53,197 bases of DNA from Amphimedon queenslandica (Eukaryota; Porifera; Demospongiae; Haplosclerida; Niphatidae), in assembly GCF_000090795.2 (NCBI RefSeq), contig NW_003546407.1, forward strand, positions 47,788-100,984, written 5' to 3'. Every line of letters begins with the position of its first letter. Positions within the stretch are counted from its first letter, which is position 1. Below, piece by piece: positions 31,712-42,075 of this stretch. The position numbers and the translations under genes were made by a program. The notes beneath the pieces are model-generated. The model searched no databases. It was not told where the DNA came from and saw only the letters and a list, made by a program, of their open reading frames with translations.

Positions 31712-34494
31712 TTAGAAAATTGCAGAAGGAATGACATTCTCAACAATCCATTCAGTCACACTGTCATAATCAGTTTTTTCAAGCAAGCAATTTGTGTACG
31801 AAAATTTCTTGTACGATGTATTTCTTTGGTTGCAAAATATCTCACATTCAGTCAGCTGATGAAGCACTTGCTTAAAATCTTTATCATGAGGAGTTGAGTG
31901 CTTTGTCGAATCTGCACTGACACCTAACAATTTATTAAAAGCCCCACAGATGTCGTCAACTATACCATATGCTCTCTGCATTGTTGATTGTTTCACATTA
32001 GATTGAAGTTGCCTCATTGTCTTCTTTAAACGACCGTTTAAATGTTCTAAGTACAAATCACAAGGTATATTACAACCTTGTCTGTCCTTGGTATTTACAA
32101 ATTGTCCAGTAATGATCTGAGCTGCGACTTTCTGAAACTATAAAATGAACTTTCATGAATAATTTTGCTGCCTCTTTTGCATATTTTCTATGCCCTGTTT
32201 TTTTCTACAGCAATAAAAAAATGTTTTGTGACGATCTCCTTCTCGTATAGCATCATAATAATTAGCCCAAAACAAACCAAGTGTAGTTATTTCGCATCCA
32301 TAAATGTGTACTCCATCTACATGAACATTATTATTAGTCTCTAGACGCACATGATTTTCAATGATCAACTTAACCTCAACAGGGCAGTTGTCACTTAGTA
32401 CCTAATTTTCAGCAGCTGAAACAATGTGCTATTCAAGAATCAGTCTAAAAAATATGCAGCTTGCATTTTTTTTTGTGGGTCCTGTGGTACAGATGTGCGA
32501 TTAATAAGAATTTTCAACTGTGCCAGTGTCCCTTTATCTACAGTTGAATTTACTTTGTACAAACTGGTCCATATCACCTTAAAATGCAAAAAGTACATGT
32601 ATCTTAATAACTTGACAAAGGACCAACTTACTTTCATAAATGTTAATCAAGCATGCCAATCCTGTAGCAGTGGTAAGAAACCCTGTAATTGATCTTCCAG
32701 ATCATCATGCCCACGACGTATGTTTGTTGCTCCTCGAGCACATGCAACTGTTAGCTGATTACCTCCAAACATAGTAATCCATGGGTCTAATCTGCATACT
32801 TCTTGTGACTCACCACTGGGTAAACTCATATTTTCGATTCTTCCTAGTTTGGGAAAATAACTGTAGTGCCTCTCAATTATGTTACACATCTCATCAACTT
32901 CATTGTCATTATATAAATACCTGGTGATAATTACGTGGTCTATGAGTGTAATGTTTAAAATGGTTACATAATCTGTAAAACTAACCAGGTCAGATTTCAT
33001 TTTCATTTCGTGTGAGTATTGGTGAAATATGTGCCATGTTGCAGTCGGTGCAGCAGATTTAAACTTATTCATATGAGTAACAAATATTCTAATAACAGAA
33101 TTTTAAAGAGCGTGATATGCATTAAACATTGATATCCCTTGATATCAAAGTGACAAAAGTATACTTTAATTGTTCAATATCATTGTCTGATGGTAACAAC
33201 TGACGTACATCAATTTGTCCGGATGGAGGTGATTCAAACAGGCTGCCTTGATCCACTCTCTCCTTTACAGCAAATCAATGAATAAAATTAGACATGGTAG
33301 AGTAGTCTATTCTCTGAAAAGTCCGTCAAAAGTTTTACATTAATGGTATCACTCCACTCACTAAAATGAATCTGTTATGACACAAATAATATAAAGTTTC
33401 GTTGCATGTCATGTTACCATTGTCACTGACTCTCAGATCTGTTATCATAATGTCTTCATTATCAGCTTTATTCTTCATACCTAAATTATATATGAAATAC
33501 AATTGTCCATATAACCGTCAAACCCACCACCATCATCATCCTCAATGTCATCCTCAAACACAACATCATTATCATTATCAATGTCATCATCATTTACTTC
33601 GGTTACATCATTATTTATAAGAGACTCTTCATTGCTGCATCCCTTTTCTTTCTCACTTTTGCCACAACATTCAGCATCACTCCTGTACACAATCGTATAT
33701 CACATTATTGCACTCATCATCTTACTGAACTTCTTCCTCATTCTCAAATGCATCATCTTGAGCCTTATCCGTACAGCTATTGTCATTTGAAACAACACCT
33801 TCCCAACTAAAATATTTGGCCCTTCACATGACTCATGAAGAATGGAGTCTTGGTTTCAGGAACTAATCTTATTTTCTAGCCTAATTGTGCGACACACCTG
33901 CTCCAAAAATCTGTGCAATGTGTGACTTGATGTGGCCATGGAGGATGCCAAAGAATTATAATTCCCACGTGCCAGCCGTTTCTCATTTTTTTGAAAATGG
34001 AGACACCACTTTGAACAACTTAGTGCAAGACGGATATTGATAATTTACCTAAATTTATGTTTTCGTAATTTTTATACAGAATTATTGTGTGCTCACTTAC
34101 AGAAACAATATCGTCCTTTTCATCTTCAGATCTTCATGGGTGTAAGCTGGACAGTTGGCTCCACATTCCTATCTATTGTTGCCATGCTCTGAGGCTGATA
34201 CTTTACCATCATCAAACTACTAACAAGGCAATTTAATTCATCTATAACTTCATCCAACTTCTTTCTTAAACTACCCAACACTTCTGCTTTATTTTTACAC
34301 TCATAACATAAGAAGTCATCTAGTCCAAACACAGACGACACTTTCCCATTTAATTTAGACTTTGACAGTTCATCTAATATTCTTAATGGCACTTTGCAAG
34401 CTGCTCTATGAATTCTTCTTGTTTTATACTCAACATAGACCCACTATTAAGGTCACATTTACAAGAAAGACACCATGTGCAAGTTACAGACGTC
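31712..34494 (-). pseudogene. DUF6589 protein (X2) with N-terminal Cys motif; presumed transposase, multi-exon or broken
   Basis: N-terminus at 34494: MTSVTCTWCLSCKCDLNSG, then after a slip VSSVFGLDDFLCYECKNKAE, a possible zinc-binding CxxC...CxxC motif. An acidic linker follows (33690-33500, VNDDDIDNDNDVVFEDDIED). Then AVKERVDQGSLFESPPS, the 33072-32647 segment with WITMFGGNQLTVACARGA and FLPLLQDWHA, and 32637-32440 with STVDKGTLAQLKILINRTSVP. Next GVHIYGCEITTLGLFWANYYD and AIREGDRHKTFFY, and DLYLEHLNGRLKKTMRQL ending WIVENVIPSAIF-stop (31712). Order and blocks match the DUF6589 family. Gaps between pieces are 50-150 bp, compatible with short introns, but some joins need frame slips. Role as transposase is inferred from position between TIRs. 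Confidence 0.75.
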
Positions 34495-34668
34495 ATTTTA
34501 ACTTTATTAAGTATTAATAATAATTTTCAATCAAGGATAATTAATCTAATATCAATAAATATGTAGAATGACGCTCAATATCCTTTGAACAAGTGGATCC
34601 AAGTCAATCTTACCCGCCATCCATTCAAATGACTGTAGGCAGGGGAATGGTCTGGCTGCGCGAGACTA

Positions 34669-34895
34669 ATACATTACTGCATGATTACTGACATGGTCAA
34701 TTGTGCAACAATGGTTTGTAACTGTACAAATACTTCAAGTGTCCCTTTGTCCCATAACAAAATTCATCTGTCATTTTCGCTTGCTATTTTCATGTTATAG
34801 CACTTGTATGTAGCTGTTATCCCAACATTGCAAACTACTACCCATGCAGTAAATTATATAATTATTAACCCTGTCCACCAAAGAGTAAAATATTG
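34669..34895 (-). repeat. Repeat Z, copy 2, right fragment (inverted)
   Basis: The reverse complement runs GTGGACAGGGTTAATAATT, GTAGTAGTTTGCAATGTTG, GACAAAGGGACACTTGAAG, then the ACCATTGTTGCACAATTGAC region, and matches 27390-27600. It continues directly from the fragment at 24243-24619 once Harbinger and X2 are removed. Its first 9 bases are one copy of the X2 target duplication. Confidence 0.8.
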
Positions 34896-35062
34896 TGAGA
34901 TTCCAAATTGTCTGATGTATGTTGTTATAGGTAATGATTGAAGGTTACATGTATATTTGTTTGATGGTTATGTCATTATAAGCATGGCCAGAGTAAGTAC
35001 TCTCACTATAAGTTATTGTTTGCCAGTGCAACTTTCGTTGATGATTGTTAATTTATTGTGAC
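34896..35062. other. Spacer
   Basis: AT-rich, nothing recognised. Confidence 0.3.
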
Positions 35063-35309
35063 AATATGTGACCATAATTGACAAAAGGTACCTTATGGCG
35101 GGTAGTGAAATTTGTCTTTATAGCCAAAAAAATCCAACTTCCTGAGCTCCATTTATCATAAAATTACTCCACAAGATGCAAAAAGTTACTATGTAACTTT
35201 TAGAAACAATGGTTGTTGAACAGAGCACTCACAGGTTGCTATTTTTCATTATAATGATGAATTTTAAAATCCGCCTTAAGGTACCTTTTGTCAATTATGG
35301 TCACATATT
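35063..35309. repeat. MITE-like inverted-repeat element, 247 bp
   Basis: The left arm 35063-35101 (AATATGTGACCATAATTGAC, then AAAAGGTACCTTA) and the right arm 35271-35309 are near-perfect reverse complements of about 38 bp. No coding capacity. No clear target duplication seen. Confidence 0.88.
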
Positions 35310-35879
35310 ATGTGCACTTATGTTCTCATTAACAAACAACAATTGTTTGCAATTGGAAAGTATTCATGTGTTCTATTTATACGCATTTGCACAATGCAAG
35401 TGTTATTAAGTAATCTTAATTCAGGTTGGCATTAGTAAGCAAATTAAAAGATCTGTTTGTATTTTTTAAATAAATTATGAATGACAGCACTGAGCAGGTT
35501 TATGTATGTAATCAGTATGTCCTTAATAAAGGCCATATAGGTATTATTTATTTCTTAAATCATCCATTATGAGAATGTGTATTTTCCATGATAATTGATA
35601 GAAACTAAATCACTGGAGCATTTATGTCTTGTCAACTGAACACTAGGCGATGCTAATGTATTTTCATCTTGGCTTTACGCTGATACATTTTTCATTGACA
35701 TCTTGATTATTACATTATTATATCTACATATACATCTATTATTAAAATATGTAACGTAAGGTTTTGAACTAAAGTTAATAAAAGTTATAATTTTTCCTTC
35801 CTCTTGATCCTCGGGGCCTCTGCCTCCTTCCCCTGCCAGCTCTCCTTGGTAGGTTTTAATACTATTATCATAAGTATTT
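35310..35879. other. No recognised gene
   Basis: AT-rich. The minus strand near 35870-35780 contains a basic frame (RRAGRGRRQRPRGSRGRK) that may be the 3' continuation of the repeat-rich gene fragment to the right. Confidence 0.25.
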
Positions 35880-36428
35880 TAGTACATCATAGTAGACTTA
35901 CAATTTGCCGATTTACTGTCCTCAATTCGGCAGTAATGAGCTGCCTTTGCTGGTGCTGCAAAGGCAGCGCTGGGGCAGCAGAAATTACAGGAGGGCCTCC
36001 TCCAGGAGAGACAGCCAGAACCCCTCCAGGAGGGACTGCCAGAGCCCTCCACATTGTACTGCCAGAACCCCTGCAGGAGGGACTGCCAGAGCCTCTGCAT
36101 CAGGGACTGTTAGAGCCCCTGCATCAGGGACTGCCAGAGCCCCTGCAGGAGGGACTGTGAGAGCCTCTCCAGAAGGCACTGCCAGAGCTCCACCAGGAAG
36201 GACTACAGGTACACCTCCAGGGGCAACTGCCACTGCCCCTCCAGGAGGGACAGCCTGAGCTCCTCAAGGAGGGGCTGCTGGAGCCTCTCCAGGAAGGATT
36301 GTTGGAGCTCCTCCATGAGGGATTACGGCTGGATCTCTTCTAGGAGGCAGAATAGAATCTCCTGCATCTTCCACTCTTTCTCTTCTAGCCGGATCAGGGC
36401 TTGGTGATCTACTTATACTACAAAAAAA
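35880..36428 (-). pseudogene. Pro/Ala/Gly-rich repeat protein fragment, unknown function
   Basis: An exon-like frame begins after a T-rich acceptor (TTTTTTTTGTAG at about 36420) with SRSPSPDPARRERVEDAGDS, LPPRRDPAVIP, then about 13 octapeptide units of the form ALAVPPAG with TGA once (36260) and a frame slip at about 36050. It ends PPVISAAPALPLQHQQRQLI and TVNRQIVSLL-stop. No domain recognised. The architecture (charged start, minisatellite-coded P-rich linker) recalls the BEN-like protein of X2, but no BEN domain follows. It could be a related gene that lost its C-terminus, or a non-mobile host gene fragment. Confidence 0.4.
35995..36320. repeat. 24 bp minisatellite, about 13 units
   Basis: The unit of the form GGACTGCCAGAGCCCCTGCA-GGAG is repeated with substitutions; on minus it encodes ALAVPPAG variants. 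Confidence 0.93.
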
Positions 36429-36824
36429 ACGATACATAAATGCATAAAGTATGTAAGGTAGAAATTTATAAACTGACTTGTTGCTTACACAAATCAGGAA
36501 TTTTAAAAATGAATTTTAACTGATAAACTGTGGTGACAGTACAACTGTTATGAGCAGGAAATCAAATCAGGCATGGTGTCACATTTAATAGTTATGAAAC
36601 AGGATATTATAGATCTACGTCATTATGAATAATTAATCATTAGCTATGAACTTCATTAGTATTTCAAAATGTGGTTTGTAAATGCACAAGTAGCCAAAAT
36701 TAATATCTTGAAGAAGGGTTATTAGACTATTATGTATTGGATTCTTAAACATAGGTAACTAAGATTGATAAATGGAATGTTGATATAACTATAACAATAA
36801 GTAACAAATTAAGTTAAAAGTTTG
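36429..36824. other. No recognised gene
   Basis: AT-rich. If the P-rich fragment is spliced, its upstream intron lies here. No other exon recognised. Confidence 0.3.
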
Positions 36825-37640
36825 GAAACAAGTAAATAAATATTTCTTTAAATAAACAAAGTGGGGTTGTCAAAAAATGAAAGAAACTAGGGGTTTGATT
36901 TCCATTACAATAATGATTATTAGTTCAATTAATAATAATAAAAGTTAATTAATATAAAAGAATTATTCATAAAAATTATTGAAAAATTTCAACCCTACTT
37001 TGCAGAATTTAATAAAGGAGTATGATTCCTTTAACATGATAAACTTTAGTGAAATAATGAGAGAACCCAACTGCTCAGTTCCAGCTTACATAAGTGTGGC
37101 GAGCCCAATAACAATTCTTAAGAATGTGACATCATGAGATAAAAATTTATATAAAGTGTTTAATACTAAAGACATGCATCCATGCTTTTAGATGAAAACC
37201 CAAACAAAAATTGTATACATTAATAATAATTTTATGGTAATGAATCATACAATATAAAAAATACAATAGCAAACTGATCACTTAAAGATTAGAAATTGTA
37301 ATTGTGATGACAGTAATTTATTGATTGAATACTAGCTGAATATTATGATTTTTAGTTATCACAATAATTAATTTACATTATACTCATAGCAATGCATTGG
37401 GGCAATCACTAGAAAGAGGCATAAAATTAAATTAAATTTCAATTTATATTGTTGTCTTATTATTAGCATTTTCTGCAAAGTTGTGTTGAAATTTTTGTAT
37501 TATTTTATGAATAATTATTTTTTATTAATTAACTTTTCTTATCATTAATTGAACTAATAATGAAAATCAACCTCCTTGTTTTTTCATTCTTTGACAATAC
37601 TACCTATTTATTTTAAGAAAATTTTTTTATTTATTCTCTG
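36825..37640. repeat. Foldback element, arms about 180 bp, spacer about 445 bp
   Basis: 36833-37015 and 37460-37640 are reverse complements with indels: TTAGTTCAATTAAT and ATTAATTGAACTAA; GTTAATTAATA and TTATTAATTAAC; AATTTCAACCCTACTTTGCA and TGCAAAGTTGTGTTGAAATT. Very AT-rich, no ORF. Confidence 0.88.
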
Positions 37641-38025
37641 TAGGACGGAGAAACTATGCTTAAATGTAACCTAGAAATTACACAAACCAAATTTAAAAAT
37701 GCATCACCTGTATCATTTCCCGTAATGTGTGTGACGCATAAGATAGACTAAAAATCTATTCATGCTGTGGTGATTATGTTTGCTTAGGATCACAAATAAT
37801 GATGAAGGTTAAGAGGTTACTTAGCAAAATAGGCACTGATACATAATAATAATTATGTATTCCTATCAAAATTGCTGTCCATAATCATATAAGAACAATT
37901 TTGTTTCAATTATAAATTATTATTTATGATGCATATTTTTGCTTTGATTGTCATTTTATGTCTGAAAAATATATATTATTTACTATTTATCATCAGAAGT
38001 AACTTCATCATCACAATCATCAGTG
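37641..38025. other. 3' flank of pogo-like element C
   Basis: AT-rich. The left TIR of element C should be here but I could not pair it convincingly with sequence near 43190. Confidence 0.3.
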
Positions 38026-38177
38026 TCATATATAACTGGCTACATTCTCTTCAGTTTCTTCCTGATCAACATCACTGGCAAAGCGATCGTTATTTGTACT
38101 CTGAGAATCTGCAATTAGCTTGTCCATTTCTTTAACTAACTCCTCTCCTCCAGGCTCACAAGGTTGTCCAGCCTTAA

Positions 38178-41100
38178 ACAAGAAGGTGCGGTATAAAAGG
38201 CGGTGCCCTGGGCATTTTGGCATCCTTGTTTTACACATGTAAAGATTTCTAATGCTGGTTGTGTTGGTCCATTGAAGAAACGCACTAGAAGAGTGTTTTG
38301 GGTTCCAAATGGAGCTGAATTTCGGTCAAAGGGAAGAGAGGGATCATTTTATATCTAGGCTTGATTCAGTTAATGGGTCTTTGGCTACTAAAAGGAGACA
38401 ACCTACTGACAACTTCAAACTGCAGTCTCACTTGCACAATCTAGGTGATAGGAGGTATCTGAAGTTCAATCTTATGATACAAGTAGTTATTCTGATAATA
38501 GTGTTTAAATTATTGTTGACATTAAATAAGGTATATACGATGGTGATGGTAATGTAGAGCAGCCATTGTTTGAGTGTCAAGTATCTGCTTTTGAGGATTT
38601 GTTTTTGGGACTGACGCGTTGGTGTACATGAGGCATGATCAACCAAAAGATCAATTACAGTGAGGTATTTTAGACTACTATTTCATATTTTAATTTTTAT
38701 GTTTTACTGTTCTAGTTTTGGTCATGTGAATTGTGCTGAATTTCAAATGTCAGTCACGCAATTGGAAGGATTGGTGGGACAGCTCGAGTTTATTGGGCAG
38801 TATATACCTAATTGATCAGAAGTATAAATTGTAGTGGAAAGTAATTCATTTATATTATTTGAGGCTCATACATGCATTTACTTTTGCCAGAATGCTCCCG
38901 TCACACTACCACTATTTTCTGTAGATTGGCATCTCTTGGTACAGTTGGGAAGAGGTACACTGATTCAGGTAATTTTAGTTTTAAGCTTCATCATAGCACC
39001 GTAAGTGTGTTCACAATCTCATAAGTCAAAGGGATACATTGCTGCTATTGAAACTTGTGTGGAAGCATCAATGATGAAGGCAATTGATGAAATAAAGTTA
39101 ACTTCGGAATATCAGATGAATGGAGGAGTACAGTATATAAACAATAATGCAAAATTAGTATTATTGATTTGTAGTTGGACATCACTGATGCTAGGCGTGA
39201 CTCAACTGCTAATACTTAGCATACAACTGTGCCGTCTCATTCTGGAAGGTACTTGTATTTGTAGTGCATTTCACTTCACTTAGCGTACTTCACTTCACTT
39301 TGTACATCAAGTTTTTAGTATCCACAAGATTGTGGGATGTGTGACGCTTTCCAGGAAAGAACACACCTACACTCAGAAGAGGGAGCTTGCCTGTACTAAG
39401 GAAGTCTTGCCATTAGTAATGTCAAATGGTATTGAATTATGTGAATGTATTTTTTGATGAAATCTGAATATAGGATTAAATGATACAGAGCTAGCACATG
39501 ACAAACACAGCCTGTGACGTCATATATTGTTCAGGAGTTAAAGCTAAAAAACTCTTATGATACATGGGATGGTCAGTAGTTGTACTTTTTTCTTCTTTCT
39601 ATATTTGTGGGGACTAAGATTGTAGCAAGAGCAATGATATCTATAGCAACAAGAGCAAAGAAAGGACCAGGTAAAACTTGGTATTCAGAAGTGTGAGACA
39701 GAGTAACTGACAATGTCAAACAATGTGATTACATATACATGTTGTCAATATAGCTGTTTCTGGTATAAGTATAGGGTAATCACTCCAACTGCAATCAGTC
39801 ATCTACATGTAGACATCCTGGGTATGCACCAGCAAAGAAGCTAATAACTGACCCCAATGCAGTGAAAACATACACTACGAAGTAGAAGGAAACCTAGATG
39901 TAGGTAAATGCTGAATCATACTGTTCTGTAAGTATATTTAGACTATATTATTATATTGATTTGCAGTTTTAGGATACATTTTGGGTGGAGTCATTCAATC
40001 ATCATCTACTCACTTGTCTTCCTTGAAGGATTCATTTCGCTACTACAGCCTTTGATATTGGAATGAATAGCAATTATGGATTGGGTGAGACTGAAATTGA
40101 CAAATACTGTGTGATGTTCATAGAATGAAAATGTTGAAAGACGACACACATGTGAGTAGTATATTTTTGACATTCGAAGACCAGAAAGGCATCACCATTT
40201 AAAGCCTTAGTTGAGAAGACATACCAGTTTGCTGATAATGTGTGGAAGGTATTTTGCAGAAGAATCAAGTAAACATAAGGCAATTTAATTAAATTGTGAG
40301 TATCATTTACTGTAACTTGGATCGACTGTAGGCCTAATGAACCTGTTGATTAGTTGTCAATATGTGAGGATCTTGATGAGACATTTTTTGGGATGGTGAT
40401 AAGGTAGATGAGTTACATAATGAACAGGAAGATTATTGAAGTATACTTGCGACTATTGTTGATGTCATTATTGCTTGCTACAATTTGTAAATATTGAAGT
40501 GTGGGGGTAAGATTTTCGGCTACAGGTACATCACTTATGATATGTACTCTAGGTGATATGATTGAGAACTAAACAAGTTATACAAGCATGGACATATACA
40601 AAGAGGAATTACATGTATTCTGGAAAACGTTAAGTTTACGAACATAGTAACAATTAATTGTTTTAATTCTTAGGATGGCTGAAGTCTGCATGGGATGCCT
40701 AGTGGATTTGGGTACCACCTTCTCAGTTCCTATTACACCTAAGTTATTAGTCAGACTTATATGAATATATGACTCACAGTAACAATGCACGCAGGCATTA
40801 CCTCACTCTTGTCATCCACTGGAGTTGAAGGTCTCCTTCAGTGCCACATACCGAGGCTCCTTCCATACGTCAAGCCTTGCCAGCAGTGACCAGAACTTCT
40901 AATATATAGGGTGTGCCTCTGGTAAATTGGCAAGACTAGCGCCAGCACTGCCCCTGAGCCATTACAGTGGTTTTTCAATTATACATGGCATTAGGTGGCA
41001 GTGCGGACATGCATTGTCTCCACCAAGTACCTGAGGCTCGTCACCGTCCCCATATCCAATCAGCCCTATTGATATCATTATTCTTTTCAGTGATTATTTT

Positions 41101-41875
41101 TAATGACAAATTTTTTTAATTTACTCGTTCCAGTGTACTGTTCAACATTGCCACTGCCATTCGAAGGACCTGGATGAGGACAAAGACAAGGGGGTCTAGT
41201 GATGGAACCACTACCTGCAGACGATGGCTGACTGCTGCTGGTAGTGTGTCGCTGTGTAGTGGTGAGGACTACATCTTCACCACTAGCCTGTATAGCTTGC
41301 CTGACAGCATCATTAACAGCCTGTGTGAGGCTGGCAGACAGATTTTTAGAATATATATTATGAATTTTGAGAGAAACGTTTCAATAAAATTTGATAATTA
41401 TTTGACTTAAAGTGAACTATACTGTTTTGCTTATAGCCATGCTGTCTACATGTGCTTGTAGGTTTGTAGCCTGCCCTATACAAGTTTTCATGCACGTTAT
41501 ACCACTAATTGAACCACGATAACAGCCATGCCATTGTGGTAGTCATTATGTAACTTTCAAAAGCGGACATCATATTGTGCCTACGGCACCTCTTTCATAT
41601 GCCGACTGGTGGAAGCGATTCTGACATTGTATGGATAGTTTTATAGTGCACCTTTTTCTATAAAACAATAGATAAGGTTGTACTCACTACATCTTATTTT
41701 GCTTGTAATTGCATAAATGCAAAAGGAATCACTGTTTTTCTGAACCTCTTTTATCCTTTGACACAACAAGGAACAAGATAGTGGTTTCAAATTTCCCTTG
41801 GGTGCACTCGTGTCCTGATTTTTCCGAAAGCCAGATGTCATAAGTCCTCAGATTGTTGTATAGTGCACCGTTTCC
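38178..41875 (+). mobile_element. TTAA-flanked element T, copy 2 (fuller copy)
   Basis: TTAA at 38174-38177 and 41876-41879. The left end ACAAGAAGGTGCGGTATAAA is nearly identical to copy 1. The right end, read inwards from 41875, is GGAAACGGTGCACTATAC. A second internal right-end-like block lies at 41642. 3698 bp. It contains a decayed plus-strand gene (about 38250-40280) and the conserved right-hand region (TGCCTGACAGCAT, TTTTAGAATATATATTATG). Confidence 0.82.
38250..40280 (+). pseudogene. Element T protein, transposase-like, unknown family (Kolobok-like?)
   Basis: Blocks in shifting plus frames: KKRTRRVFWVPNG; ELNFGQREERDHFISRLDS; KSKGYIAAIETCVEASMMKA with IDEIKLTSEYQMNGGVQYIN (39020-39140); VTLSRKEHTYTQKRELA; ELAHDKHSL; a DTWHG-type sequence in the frame around 39560; PGYAPAKKLITDPNAVKTYT (39825-39875). 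A D-x-W-H motif followed by long conserved text recalls transposases of TTAA-targeting Kolobok-type elements. That assignment is from memory and tentative. About ten frame breaks. No intact reading frame over 92 codons. Confidence 0.5.
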
Positions 41876-42075
41876 TTAAACAGTGAATATGGTTGTACTC
41901 ACTACAGTTTATTTTGGTTGTAATTGTATAAAATTGTGAAAGGAATCACTGATTTTCTGATATTTCTAAGCCTCTTTTATCCATTAGCACAACATGGAAC
42001 GAGTTGGTGGTTTCAAATCCGCCTTGGGTGTACTTGTGTACTGATGGTTCCAATAGCCAAGTATCATAAGTCCTT
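41642..42075. repeat. 217 bp tandem duplication across the element T / pogo junction
   Basis: Unit 1 starts TATAGTGCACC at 41642 and unit 2 starts TATAGTGCACC at 41859. Both continue with GGTTGTACTCACTACA, AAAGGAATCACTG, CTCTTTTATCC, ACAACA.GGAAC and GGTGGTTTCAAAT. Each unit holds the element T right end plus part of the pogo C gene (the PKG/PKA.LKP segment on minus). Sequence divergence between units is roughly 15-20%. Confidence 0.88.

Larger units (their letters stand above)
27260..34668. mobile_element. Element X2: 7.4 kb helicase/BEN/DUF6589 transposon with 9 bp TSD
   Basis: TIRs of about 90-98 bp (27260-27357 and 34579-34668) begin TAGTCTYGYGCAGCCAGACC and continue CATTCCCC.GCCTACAG, CATTTGAATGGA and GTTCAAAGGATA. 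A perfect 9 bp direct repeat ATACATTAC abuts both ends (27251-27259, 34669-34677). Inside are a RecQ-like fragment (plus), a BEN-like gene (minus) and a DUF6589 gene (minus), plus a copy of repeat Z next to the left TIR. The flanking sequence outside both ends belongs to one interrupted Z copy. Family X also includes 4820-7815. Confidence 0.85.

Noticed and set aside
33402..33620. His-rich plus ORF (HHHHHPQCHPQTQHH)
   Set aside because: Antisense of the Asp-rich linker of the DUF6589 protein.
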